Made by a program: the position numbers and the translations under genes. Under the pieces are notes generated by a model. That model was given only the letters and a program-made list of their open reading frames with translations, was not told where the DNA came from and searched no databases. Positions 17,475 through 25,273 of a stretch of DNA of 64,000 nt are shown in pieces (within the stretch, counting starts at the first letter, position 1; each line of letters opens with the position of its first letter). The stretch lies in assembly GCF_002735905.1 (NCBI RefSeq), contig NZ_PEBD01000008.1, positions 1-64,000 of the forward strand, given 5' to 3'. Source of the stretch: Williamsia muralis. GTDB lineage: Bacteria; Actinomycetota; Actinomycetes; Mycobacteriales; Mycobacteriaceae.

Positions 17475-17532
17475 GCAGCCACCACTGCAGCCCGAAAAAA
17501 CCAATCGCCAGCCACGTAGTATCTATTATCGG

Positions 17533-17568
17533 CTGCGGCACAACGTGTTTAGTCACCAAGGGCGGAAC
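17533..17568 (+). repeat. interspersed repeat copy 3 of 4
   Basis: A 36-bp element starting CTGCGGCACAACGTG and ending GGCGGAAC, with about seven differences from copy 1. It lies between the aac(2')-like pseudogene and the DinB-like gene. Confidence 0.6.
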
Positions 17569-17664
17569 GCTTCCCGAATCTCGGTGGTGCCGTGTGTCTG
17601 GAGAGGTCGTCCGACAATGAATTCCGGTATTCCTTTGCTGCCGCCCTCTCCGTAGAATCTGACG

Positions 17665-18126
17665 ATGATCGACAAAGAGCTTGCCGCTGTCCTCGACGCG
17701 AACCGTACGGCCCTGATCGACTCGGTGGCCCGCTTGACGGACTTTCAAAGCCGGTCGCGCTTCGTGCCTTCACTGACCACTCCGATTGCACTTGTCAAAC
17801 ATTGCGCCGCGGCGGAAAGGGTCTGGTTCCAACGCACTGTCGCGGGTCTTGCCGCGGCCGAGTGCGACGGCTATGCGGCGGGCGACGACCGCGGATGGCT
17901 GGTGGATCCCGAACAAACGCTCGCAGACGTGATCGCAGAATACGAAGCTGCCGCTGACCGTTCCCGACACATCGCGCAAGGACCTGATCCGGCCGACCGG
18001 TTCGTGCACTACCGCCGCGGCGAGGTGACCTTCCACTGGATAGGGCTTCACATGATCGAGGAGCTGGCACGGCACGCGGGCCGCGCCGACATCCTCGTCG
18101 AACAGATACTCGCCGCCCCGCAGTAG
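17665..18126 (+). CDS. DinB/DUF664-family protein
   Basis: The 153-residue protein fits the DinB-like four-helix metal-binding superfamily (DUF664 or mycothiol-dependent type). The three expected His positions are visible: LVKHCAAAERVWF (first), then FHWIGLHMIEELARHAGRAD (second and third). Such proteins include mycothiol- or bacillithiol-dependent transferases and hydrolases, but the reaction here cannot be named. It lies as a lone gene between two copies of the interspersed repeat. Confidence 0.8.
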   Translation: MIDKELAAVLDANRTALIDSVARLTDFQSRSRFVPSLTTPIALVKHCAAAERVWFQRTVAGLAAAECDGYAAGDDRGWLVDPEQTLADVIAEYEAAADRSRHIAQGPDPADRFVHYRRGEVTFHWIGLHMIEELARHAGRADILVEQILAAPQ

Positions 18127-18196
18127 CCCTCCGACGAGGCGTACCTCTCCCCGGATTTAACCCGACGTAGCCAATCATACCGACGTAAATAGCTTC

Positions 18197-18228
18197 GCTG
18201 CAGGACGTTTCGACACCAGCGACGAAAC
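18197..18228 (+). repeat. interspersed repeat copy 4 of 4 (most divergent)
   Basis: A 32-bp match beginning GCTGCAGGACGTTTCG and ending GACGAAAC, agreeing with copy 1 at about 23 of 32 positions. Its arms GTTTCG and CGACGAAAC keep the inverted-repeat character. It lies after the DinB-like gene. Confidence 0.45.
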
Positions 18229-18277
18229 AGAACCTCACTGCAGCGGATCTGCGTCACCCATGTGGCAAGGTTTGGTG

Positions 18278-18712
18278 ATGACGACACTGCGCCAGCGAGT
18301 CGGGGCACGCCGCTGGCGCTTTATCGTTCCTGGGGCGATTCTGGTGGCGCTGGTTTCTGCCGGCATCATCGTCATCGGCAACGAGACGTCGGACCCTGCG
18401 GGCCCATCGCTTGCCGCTGCTCTCGAAATTGTTTGTTCGCCCGGAACGCGCAGCGCGGACACTGGCCCGTTGACTGGCACCGTGGCGGGCGGCAACTGTA
18501 GGAGCAAAGTCTATCCAGGGGTTCCGTTGTATTACGGCGAGTATCTGGCGGCCTCAACGCTGCGAGACTCCGTGGGCGGTCGCCCAGGCGTGTTCGCGAC
18601 GGCCCACCTACCCAACGACACCTACCCCGCGATAGCTTGCGAGCACGGCGACCGTAATTTGCTCAAGTCACTTGCCGATCACGGATGGGCGCTCGGCTAC
18701 GCCATCGAGTAG
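18278..18712 (+). CDS. small membrane-anchored protein of unknown function
   Basis: The 144-residue product has a basic N-terminus (MTTLRQRVGARRWRF), one membrane segment (IVPGAILVALVSAGIIVIG) and an extracytoplasmic domain of about 110 residues with three Cys (EIVCSPG, GGNCRSK, AIACEHG). The end, LLKSLADHGWALGYAIE, suggests a folded domain rather than random coding. AAGG seven bases before ATG 18278 supports this start; GTG 18275 is the alternative. No family recognised. It sits among orphan genes of the accessory region. Confidence 0.6.
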   Translation: MTTLRQRVGARRWRFIVPGAILVALVSAGIIVIGNETSDPAGPSLAAALEIVCSPGTRSADTGPLTGTVAGGNCRSKVYPGVPLYYGEYLAASTLRDSVGGRPGVFATAHLPNDTYPAIACEHGDRNLLKSLADHGWALGYAIE

Positions 18713-18819
18713 TCGCATGCAACGATTTCAACTCAGATTCAGGTTCAGGTGAAGCGACGGCCCATGGCTGCAGTGACGGCAGCAGCACGGGCCCGGGGCG
18801 CCTTGATACGGGCTTTCTC

Positions 18820-19479
18820 CTACAGCTTCCAGCCCAAAGTGTGTGCCAGGTCGATAATCTCGCGGTCGATGACGGGACGGTCATCCGGTTCGGACTGCCA
18901 TCGTCCTGTCAAATCACCGGCAGCGTAGATCGCGTCGATGAGCGGTCCTCCGCCACCAACGTCATCGCCGCCGTAACTCCCTGCGTTGCTGTTCCAGATG
19001 TGTCCGCCAACCACGGGGTGCACAAAGCCGTCTCCGATACGTGCCGACCACATGCGGCTACAGAGACGGCGCCCCGCGGCCGCCAGCCCATCCCCAAGGT
19101 CGCCGCCAAGGTTTAGATACAGCTCCGCGCGAAGCCGAGCCTCTTCGTCGGGTAGATCTATAGCCCCGGCGACCTGCCGACCAAGCTGCCATCGAGAAAC
19201 GATGCGGCCGACGTGTTCGGTGACCGCCGGCGGAACAAGAGGCACCGGACTGCCGAGGGCGGTCTGATCTGACCGGTACGCCGCCTTGAATTCGCTGCAG
19301 GCATACGAGAACGAGTTCGCAGCGCCTTCGTCAATCGCCCAAAGGGTGGCCTCAAAAATAAAGTTGTCGAACTGGTCCCTGCGTATCGGCACGCACCTAC
19401 GCAGTGTTTCGACGTCGGCGAGACCGCCAGACCGCCGGAACCTGTCGAGGACCGACGCTTCAACCTCCCCGATATACAT
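18820..19479 (-). CDS. hypothetical protein
   Basis: A 219-residue soluble protein, starting MYIGEVEASVLDRFRRSGG from ATG 19479 (GTG 19503 is also possible). It is rich in charged helices (DEEARLRAELYLNLGGDLGDG) and ends DLAHTLGWKL. A Gly-rich loop, SYGGDDVGGGGPLIDAIYAA, lies near the C-terminus. No signal peptide or membrane segment is evident, and no family was recognised. It is next to a lipoprotein gene on the same strand, but the 116-bp gap gives no firm operon evidence. Confidence 0.6.
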   Translation of the reverse strand: MYIGEVEASVLDRFRRSGGLADVETLRRCVPIRRDQFDNFIFEATLWAIDEGAANSFSYACSEFKAAYRSDQTALGSPVPLVPPAVTEHVGRIVSRWQLGRQVAGAIDLPDEEARLRAELYLNLGGDLGDGLAAAGRRLCSRMWSARIGDGFVHPVVGGHIWNSNAGSYGGDDVGGGGPLIDAIYAAGDLTGRWQSEPDDRPVIDREIIDLAHTLGWKL

Positions 19480-19595
19480 CCCGGCTAGCGTAACGGCCGG
19501 CACAAAGAACTCCTACACGCTCGCACAAGGTTTGAGCGCCCCACCAAGCCCATCGATCAAGCGTCGGGCCTTCGTCCGACACCCGCGACCCTCGT

Positions 19596-20198
19596 TCACG
19601 CCGGGCAATGTTGCACGGCACCGGAATTGTGTGACATTTCCGCTGACCAGTGAAATCCCGCGCCCAACACCATGATGTCTGGCGATGGAACGACCACACT
19701 GACAACTCCAGTGTCGGTACGGAGTGGCTCGCCAGTGAGGTCTATTCTCCGGTCTTCGCTGTTGAGCACATACAGCTCGAACCGTTGGCCGTTTGCCACG
19801 GAGTAACGGAGCTGAATCGACTCCGTCTCGTCAGCGCTTACCCCTGTGAACACAAACACCGTCCCACCAAACGGTGGGATCGGACTCGACAAAGTCCACG
19901 TCACCCTGGTCGCGACTCCGTCTCCCCCCTCACCGACCTCGACGTCTACTCGCTTCAGGTAGAAGTCATCGACGCCGACGGCCAGGCCCGCACACGACGA
20001 TTTCGCTCCCCGTACAACGACATTGCCCTCCACATCAGGGCGCTTTACGTTCGACGGATCGTCGAGGTCATCGACGTCAAAAGGATCTTGGACGGAGAAT
20101 GTCTCATTCGGCGGCCGGTCGGGCGAACAGGCCGATACCGCTCCGATGACTGCAATCGCCGCCGCGGCATACACCACCGCGACCCGCCCTCTACTCAT
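19596..20198 (-). CDS. putative lipoprotein
   Basis: The 200-residue product starts MSRGRVAVVYAAAAIAVIGA and reaches a lipobox VSAC, so it is probably exported and lipidated at that Cys. The mature part holds two Cys (KSSCAGL and VQHCPA) and a beta-rich pattern (FGGTVFVFTGVSADETESIQLRYSV). GGGGG upstream of ATG 20198 supports the start rather than the ATG nine codons earlier. No family recognised. Its general build, an anchored immunoglobulin-like domain, resembles the DUF4352-like protein encoded at 20598, but I cannot show homology. Confidence 0.68.
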   Translation of the reverse strand: MSRGRVAVVYAAAAIAVIGAVSACSPDRPPNETFSVQDPFDVDDLDDPSNVKRPDVEGNVVVRGAKSSCAGLAVGVDDFYLKRVDVEVGEGGDGVATRVTWTLSSPIPPFGGTVFVFTGVSADETESIQLRYSVANGQRFELYVLNSEDRRIDLTGEPLRTDTGVVSVVVPSPDIMVLGAGFHWSAEMSHNSGAVQHCPA

Positions 20199-20597
20199 CC
20201 CGACACCCCCACTAGATCCCGCCACTTCTGAGACCCTCCCATGCGCGTACGCCCACCACCAGCGGTGTCAGGCACGACCCAGGTCGGTCTCGGGCCGGGT
20301 GAGGACGATGCCGGGAAGAACCGCGTACTACGACAGCTCGGTGACCGCGAACGCTTTGGTGGCCACGTCGTCGGCGGTCATCATCTGCGCAGCCGGGATC
20401 GCGGTCCACGTGAACATGTCGGTGTGACTCAGCCTGAACTGGCTTGGACTCCCCTTTAGGTCTGTCGTTCAAGGCTGGGTTGGCTCCTGCCAGATAGTGA
20501 CCCCGGACGGCGGTAACACCGCCCGCAAGGCGGCCGATACTTCGATTGCGTATCTCAAACTTAATGTTGTATTTCGTAAGCTAACGAAGGAGCGGTC
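20199..20597. other. 399-bp gap holding a displaced SDR fragment
   Basis: The gap contains the 158-bp SDR 3'-end copy at 20268-20425. Downstream is a short inverted repeat (GGCGGT and ACCGCC around AAC, near 20512-20526) and the promoter/ribosome site of the gene at 20598, including TTTCGTAAGCTAACGAA, an imperfect echo of the interspersed repeat arms. No other gene seen. Confidence 0.5.
20268..20425 (-). pseudogene. displaced, decayed 3' end of an SDR gene (direct-repeat copy A)
   Basis: These 158 bp align without gaps to 21344-21501, the last 52 codons of the intact SDR gene, with about 15 mismatches by eye (about 90 percent identity). Translated on the minus strand it reads TDMFTWTAIPAAQMMTADDV and later YAVLPGIVLTRPETDLGRA, with an in-frame TAG where the intact gene has Arg. 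The match begins exactly at the stop codon. It has no start and cannot be functional. Confidence 0.85.
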
Positions 20598-21281
20598 GTG
20601 TCCAACTCACAACCCCCCTACGACCCCAACAATCCGCAGTACGTGCAACCGTCTGGCGGCTACCCCTATCCCCAAGGTAGCTATCCGGGAGGCTCCGCTC
20701 CGGGGTACTACCAACAGGCGCCCCCTCCCAAAAAACGTAGAATATGGCCCTGGATCCTTCTCGGTGTGTTTGTGCTGCTGTTCGGTGGATGTGTTGCTGC
20801 TTTGGCAGGTTTGAGTAGTAATGATGAAGCCACTGTGACATCTGGCGGGAGCGCAGGCAGCAAACCGGCCGAGAGTGGGCTGACGTTTCCGGGCAAGCAA
20901 TCCGGTGACACCGCGGCCAATGCCGGGGATGCGGTCACACTCGAAGATGTCACCACCACCACGACCCCCCTAATTGACACCAGCACCTTTGGTTCGAATT
21001 ACCTGTGCACCGCAGTGACGATCCGAAACGCGGGAAAAGACCAAGCCAGCTTTAACGTCTTCGATTGGAAGTTGCAGGATCCAAACGGAGCAATACGGAA
21101 CTCTTCGTTCGTAGGAAGCGAAACCCCGCTGAACTCTGGTCAAGTCGCTCCTGGCGGAACCGCCTCAGGCGATGTGTGCTTCGACAATCCTCCTGGCTCT
21201 CCCCCAGGCCAGTACATTGTGCTCTACGACGTGTCCTTCATCTTCACTGCGGACCGCATCGGATGGATCAACCAGCGTTAG
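20598..21281 (+). CDS. proline-rich membrane-anchored protein with DUF4352-like domain
   Basis: The 227-residue product has a Pro/Tyr/Gln-rich cytoplasmic N-terminus (about residues 1-45), a basic KKRR anchor and a single membrane helix (IWPWILLGVFVLLFGGC). An extracellular domain follows with DUF4352-type features: YLCTAVTIRNAGKDQASFNV, FDWKLQDPNG and APGGTASGDVCFD. AAGGAG lies five bases before GTG 20598. DUF4352 proteins are immunoglobulin-like and often surface lipoproteins of unknown role. It is the only gene inside the SDR 3'-end direct repeat, so it may be the cargo of a small inserted segment. Confidence 0.78.
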   Translation: MSNSQPPYDPNNPQYVQPSGGYPYPQGSYPGGSAPGYYQQAPPPKKRRIWPWILLGVFVLLFGGCVAALAGLSSNDEATVTSGGSAGSKPAESGLTFPGKQSGDTAANAGDAVTLEDVTTTTTPLIDTSTFGSNYLCTAVTIRNAGKDQASFNVFDWKLQDPNGAIRNSSFVGSETPLNSGQVAPGGTASGDVCFDNPPGSPPGQYIVLYDVSFIFTADRIGWINQR

Positions 21282-21343
21282 TCTGCCGCCCGATGACGAG
21301 GAGCCATGGCTCTGAGCGGTGACAGTGGTTCTAGTGACGCAAG

Positions 21344-21501
21344 TCAGGCACGCCCCAGGTTGGTACCGGGCCGGGTGAGGACGATGCCGGGAAGGACCGC
21401 GTACCGCGACAACTCGGTGACCGCGAATGCCATGGTGGCCACGTCGTCGGCGGTGATCATCTCCGCGGCCGGGATCGCGGTCCACGTGGACATGTCGGTG
21501 T
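21344..21501 (-). repeat. direct-repeat copy B (3' end of intact SDR gene)
   Basis: This is the functional partner of the 158-bp segment at 20268-20425, in the same orientation and ungapped, offset by 1,076 bp. The segment between the copies carries one gene. Confidence 0.85.
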
Positions 21502-22084
21502 TGACGTAACCGGGTGAGATGGTGGTCGCCGAGACGCCCTTCTCGGATTCCTCGAGGTTGAAGGTTTCGCACAGGGAGATCAGCGCGGCCTTCGTGGCAC
21601 CGTATGCGGACAACTCAGGCTCGGGGTGCACTCCTGTGATCGATGCTATGGCAACCACTTTCGCAGCACCGGCAGTCTCGGCGGTACTGCGCAGAGTCGG
21701 CAGCAACGACTGGAGCAACACGTAGGCCGAGCGGACATTGACCTGGTACAGCTTGTCGAATCGGCGAACCGGCAGTTCACCGATCGGCCCCTTCTGCCCC
21801 ATCCCAGCGTTGAGGACCAGTGCGTCGACCCGGTCGAAGTGCTCGAGGTGACCCGCGGCCAGCGACTGCAACTGCTCCTCGTCGGACATGTCGGCGGTGA
21901 CAACCTCCACGCGCACCCCGTGTTCGCCTGAAAGGCGGCCGGCCAAGTCCTGCAATGGTTCCGGGCTGCGGGCGCTGATCGTCAGATCCCAGCCTGCTGC
22001 GGCGAATCGGGTCGCGATCGCCGCGCCGATACCGCGCGAGGCACCGGTCACCAACGCCACCTTGCGTTCTGCACCATGTGTCAC
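21344..22084 (-). CDS. SDR-family oxidoreductase
   Basis: A classical short-chain dehydrogenase of 246 residues: cofactor motif TGASRGIGA near residue 14, NAG in LVLNAGMGQKG, active-site Ser in AIASITG and YGATK (Tyr/Lys pair). It starts with GTG at 22084, nine bases after AGGGG. It lies 12 bp after the kinase-like gene and is probably the last gene of a three-gene operon with it and the acyl-CoA dehydrogenase. Substrate unknown; context suggests a hydroxyacyl or ketone intermediate. Its final 158 bp are duplicated at 20268. Confidence 0.9.
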   Translation of the reverse strand: MTHGAERKVALVTGASRGIGAAIATRFAAAGWDLTISARSPEPLQDLAGRLSGEHGVRVEVVTADMSDEEQLQSLAAGHLEHFDRVDALVLNAGMGQKGPIGELPVRRFDKLYQVNVRSAYVLLQSLLPTLRSTAETAGAAKVVAIASITGVHPEPELSAYGATKAALISLCETFNLEESEKGVSATTISPGYVNTDMSTWTAIPAAEMITADDVATMAFAVTELSRYAVLPGIVLTRPGTNLGRA

Positions 22085-22096
22085 GTGTGTGCCCCT

Positions 22097-23119
22097 CTAG
22101 TTCTTTCCCTTGATGGCGCGCAATCCTGCCGCCATGAACTCGCCGGTCGCAGCCGCTGCATTCTCGGCTCCCCGGCCCGATGACGATCCACTGAGCGCGC
22201 GGTGGGTGATGCCTTCGCCGATCACGCCGAGTTTGAAGTTGGCAAGCGCGAGATAGAAGTTCCAGTCGGACAATTCACGACCGGATGCCAGTGCGTACCG
22301 CTGAGCGATGTCGTCCGGCGAGGGGTACCGATCACTTGTCCACGCCGCCTTCATCCCCAGTACGGCGTCGAATATCGGTTCCCGGTAGGTGCACATCAGT
22401 GCGACGTCGGTCAGCGGGTCACCCAGGGTCGACATCTCCCAGTCGACTACAGCTTTGACAACGCCCGGATCACCGGCGTCGAGAATGGTGTTGTCGACCC
22501 GGAAATCGCCGTGCACGATCGAGTTGGTGGTCTGCGCAGGGATCGCCTCGGTCAGTGCCGCATGCAATGTCGCCACATCGTCGAGTTCGCGGGTCTTCAC
22601 GTGTTCCCACTGCCGGGCCCACAACTTCACCTGCCGTCCGACGAAGCCATCGGGACGGCCGAACTCGCTCAACCCCACCGCTCGGTAGTCCACGGCGTGC
22701 AGGTCTGCGAGCGCCTTGACCAGTCCGGTGACGTTGCGTTCCACGGCATCGTCGTCGAGCGCGTCGAGTTCGTCGTCGCTACGCACCACGAGGCCCTCCA
22801 CGAACTCGACCACGGTGAGCGGCGCACCGAGGGCAGTTCCCTCTTTGTCGAAAGCGACGGTGCGCGCCACCGGCACCGGCGTGTCCTGGAGTGCGCGGGT
22901 GACGGTCCACTCACGGTTCATGTCGTGGGCAGAAGGTGTCAGTCCGCCCGTCGGGGGACGGCGCACCACCCAATGCGAATTGTCATCGCGCGCAGCGAAT
23001 GTGAGATTCGAGCGGCCACCGCTGATGAGCTCCACCACCAGCTCGCCGGATACCGGCACACCGCTGTCGACGAGGAAGGCGCGTAGGGCCGGGACGTCCA
23101 TGCCCGGTAGCTCGGTCAC
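22097..23119 (-). CDS. APH-family phosphotransferase (ACAD10/11-like kinase)
   Basis: The 340-residue protein has the aminoglycoside-phosphotransferase/choline-kinase fold: Brenner motif HGDFRVDNTILD near residue 206 and metal motif VVDWEMSTLGDP about 20 residues on. It is translationally coupled to the acyl-CoA dehydrogenase (GTGA overlap). Kinases of this type are fused to the dehydrogenase in eukaryotic ACAD10/11, and LvaA of Pseudomonas is a stand-alone kinase acting on 4-hydroxyacyl-CoA. A role in phosphorylating a hydroxyacyl-CoA is thus more likely than antibiotic resistance. Confidence 0.87.
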   Translation of the reverse strand: MTELPGMDVPALRAFLVDSGVPVSGELVVELISGGRSNLTFAARDDNSHWVVRRPPTGGLTPSAHDMNREWTVTRALQDTPVPVARTVAFDKEGTALGAPLTVVEFVEGLVVRSDDELDALDDDAVERNVTGLVKALADLHAVDYRAVGLSEFGRPDGFVGRQVKLWARQWEHVKTRELDDVATLHAALTEAIPAQTTNSIVHGDFRVDNTILDAGDPGVVKAVVDWEMSTLGDPLTDVALMCTYREPIFDAVLGMKAAWTSDRYPSPDDIAQRYALASGRELSDWNFYLALANFKLGVIGEGITHRALSGSSSGRGAENAAAATGEFMAAGLRAIKGKN

Positions 23120-24342
23120 GACGCCGTCCCGTTCGCGGCAGTAGCGGCTGCCGCCTTCTTCGCCTTGCCCACGGCCCGTTTGGCCAGCGCCCAGCGATGG
23201 ACCTCGGACGGGCCGTCGTAGATCTGGAACGGCCGCAGCTCACGCTGCAAACGCGCCAACGGCAGCTCGTCGGATACGCCTTGGCCGCCGCACATCTGGA
23301 TCGCGCGGTCGACGACCCTTGAAAATGCCTCGGCGGCAAATGTTTTGGCGATCGACGTCTCGTCGCCCGCATGCTGCCCCTGATCGAGGGCGTAGCAGGC
23401 CTTGACCAGCAACGCCCGCGCAGCAGCCAGATCGATCTCGTTGTCGGCCACCATCTGCTGGATCATCCCCAGATCGCCGAGCTTGCCGCCGAAGGCTTCC
23501 CGGCGTGCGACGTAGTCGAGCGCGACGTCCTGGGCACGGTTGGCGCTGCCCATCCAGCGCATGACGTGGGTCATACGCGCTGGACCCAGCCGCACCTGCG
23601 CATAGCGGTAACCCTCGTCGACCTCTCCGAGCACGTCTTCGTCCGGAACGAACACGTCGCGGAATGCCACCTCGCAGTGGCCACCGATCATCGCGCGGTC
23701 GATCGTGTTGATGTGGCGTCCCACTGTGATGCCGGGGGTGTCGGCCGGCGCGAGGAACATCGTCGCGCCGCCGCGGTCACCGGGGGAACCCGCAGTCCGC
23801 GCCATGATGATGAAGAAGCCGGCACCGTCGGCGCCGGTGATGAACCATTTGTCGCCGTTGATCTTCCAGCCGCCGTCGACCTTGGTGGCCGCAGTGCGCA
23901 GTGCTGCCGGGTCGGCACCCGCGCCCGGTGCGGGCTCGGTCATCGCAAAGGCCGACCGCACGTCACCGCGGGCCAGTGGAGCCAGGTACTTCTCTTTCTG
24001 GTCCGCGCCGGCGATGTGCGCGAGCATGTGCACGTTGCCCTCGTCGGGTGCGCCGATGTGCAGCGCGATCGGACCGAACACCGAGTAACCGGCGGCCTCG
24101 AAGACCGGGGCGCGATCGGACATATTGAGGCCGAGGCCGCCGTATTCGACGGGCGCGTGAGGCGCGAGCACACCGGCGTCGCGCGCCTGGTCACGCAGTT
24201 TCAGTCTCCGCTTGTCGCCGCCGGCGGCGGTGATGTCACCGGCGAACTCGTCCTCGATCGGCATCACGTGGTCGCGGACGAAGTCACGGGTTTTCGAGAC
24301 CACGTCCTCAACGGCTGGATCGTAGGAAAGGCTGATCGCCAT
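23116..24342 (-). CDS. acyl-CoA dehydrogenase (ACAD10/11-like)
   Basis: A 408-residue flavoprotein with the usual three-part ACAD fold: FAMTEPAPGAGADPAALRT (FAD/substrate loop), INGDKWFITGADGAGFFIIM in the middle domain, and a C-terminal helical part ending in CGGQGVSDELPLARL and FQIYDGPSEVHRWALAKRAV. The last motif resembles ACAD10/11 and long-chain members. AGGAGG lies five bases before ATG 24342, so the ATG is preferred to GTG 24348. First gene of the operon with the kinase and SDR, behind a palindrome at 24389. Confidence 0.92.
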   Translation of the reverse strand: MAISLSYDPAVEDVVSKTRDFVRDHVMPIEDEFAGDITAAGGDKRRLKLRDQARDAGVLAPHAPVEYGGLGLNMSDRAPVFEAAGYSVFGPIALHIGAPDEGNVHMLAHIAGADQKEKYLAPLARGDVRSAFAMTEPAPGAGADPAALRTAATKVDGGWKINGDKWFITGADGAGFFIIMARTAGSPGDRGGATMFLAPADTPGITVGRHINTIDRAMIGGHCEVAFRDVFVPDEDVLGEVDEGYRYAQVRLGPARMTHVMRWMGSANRAQDVALDYVARREAFGGKLGDLGMIQQMVADNEIDLAAARALLVKACYALDQGQHAGDETSIAKTFAAEAFSRVVDRAIQMCGGQGVSDELPLARLQRELRPFQIYDGPSEVHRWALAKRAVGKAKKAAAATAANGTAS

Positions 24343-24388
24343 GTGCACCTCCTAGTGCGGCGCCGGAGGGCCCGAAAAGGCAATCCCG

Positions 24389-24406
24389 ACCGAGCGCTCG
24401 TTCGGT
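24389..24406. promoter_or_regulatory. palindrome upstream of the ACAD operon, candidate TetR operator
   Basis: The 18-bp ACCGAGCGCTCGTTCGGT has outer arms ACCGA and TCGGT and an inner GAGCGCTC palindrome. It lies about 47 bp before the dehydrogenase start and just downstream of the TetR gene, which is a good candidate to bind it. Confidence 0.5.
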
Positions 24407-24462
24407 AATGGGCTCAGGATGTCACGCCCGGACTCGACGGTCAAGCCGGTCGACGTCACCCC

Positions 24463-25107
24463 TCACGGCTGATCCGGAAAGTACCCCACCATCCGTCTGG
24501 CGATCAGCAGATAACGGGCAACGAGTTCGTCGGGACCGAGACGTCCCTGTGGCCGGTACCAGGTGGAGACCCCCACACACATGGTGGTGACCGCCCGTCC
24601 GGCGTCCTCTGGATTGGGGCAGCGGAAGTCACCCGACTCGACGCCGTCCATCACCAGCCTGTCGACCATCCGCTGCTGCCTGTCGCGCAGTTGGATGTAA
24701 TCGGTGCGGAACGACGGGTCCAGGCTGCGGATCTCGGTGGAGCCGACGAACGCCTGGGCCCGCCGGTACATGTGGAACCGCAGCAGGGACTCCACCACGG
24801 CGTCGTAGCGTTCGAGCGGCGTCGGACCGGCTTCGGCAAGCGCTGCTTCGGACCGGCCGAGCAGATCACTCATCGTGAGCTCGAGCAAACCCTTCAGCAG
24901 CGACTGCTTCGACGGATAGTGGTGATACAGCCCGGGCACACTCAGACCTGCGCGTGCGGCGATGTCGCGAACCGAGGTGCCGTGATATCCGTGTTCGGCA
25001 AAGGCTGACAACGCTGCCGCCAGCGGCGCAGGAAGATCTTCCTGGCCGTATTCGCGCCAGCTGTCGCCGCCGTGGTCTCGCGGCGTCGGCTCGGGCACGG
25101 TGTTCAT
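24463..25107 (-). CDS. TetR-family regulator
   Basis: A 214-residue TetR: helix-turn-helix AALSAFAEHGYHGTSVRDIAARAGLSVPGLYHHYPSKQSLL split over residues 32-72, then a TetR_C-type helical domain with RRAQAFVGSTEIRSLDPSFR. It lies directly upstream of, and on the same strand as, the acyl-CoA dehydrogenase operon, 120 bp away with a palindrome between. It is the likely controller of that operon, sensing an acyl-CoA or related ligand. This is inference from position. Confidence 0.9.
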   Translation of the reverse strand: MNTVPEPTPRDHGGDSWREYGQEDLPAPLAAALSAFAEHGYHGTSVRDIAARAGLSVPGLYHHYPSKQSLLKGLLELTMSDLLGRSEAALAEAGPTPLERYDAVVESLLRFHMYRRAQAFVGSTEIRSLDPSFRTDYIQLRDRQQRMVDRLVMDGVESGDFRCPNPEDAGRAVTTMCVGVSTWYRPQGRLGPDELVARYLLIARRMVGYFPDQP

Positions 25108-25273
25108 GTCATCAACCTACTGTGCCGCTCCATCACGCTCACGCGAACACGGGGTCGGCCGCTGCGCGTTTCGCCGCGCAAGGCCTCCCGATGCCGCCGT
25201 GCCGACGCCTGACCGACGTCGCCGCAGGGCTCCGATCGCGCGTCACCGCGACGCATCCGGCAGGCTGGGGATC

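Noticed and set aside
12583-18228. CRISPR array or integron attC array
   Set aside because: The repeat copies are 0.6 to 4 kb apart with genes between, so not CRISPR. No integron integrase is present, and the copies lack the GTTRRRY-type attC core.
20546-20588. Fifth copy of the interspersed repeat
   Set aside because: TTGCG and the TTCGT/ACGAA arms are present, but the middle does not align and the spacing differs, so it may be chance.
22097-23119. Aminoglycoside phosphotransferase as an antibiotic-resistance gene
   Set aside because: The fold is shared, but coupling to an acyl-CoA dehydrogenase and the DWEMSTLGDP motif fit the ACAD10/11-like metabolic kinase group.
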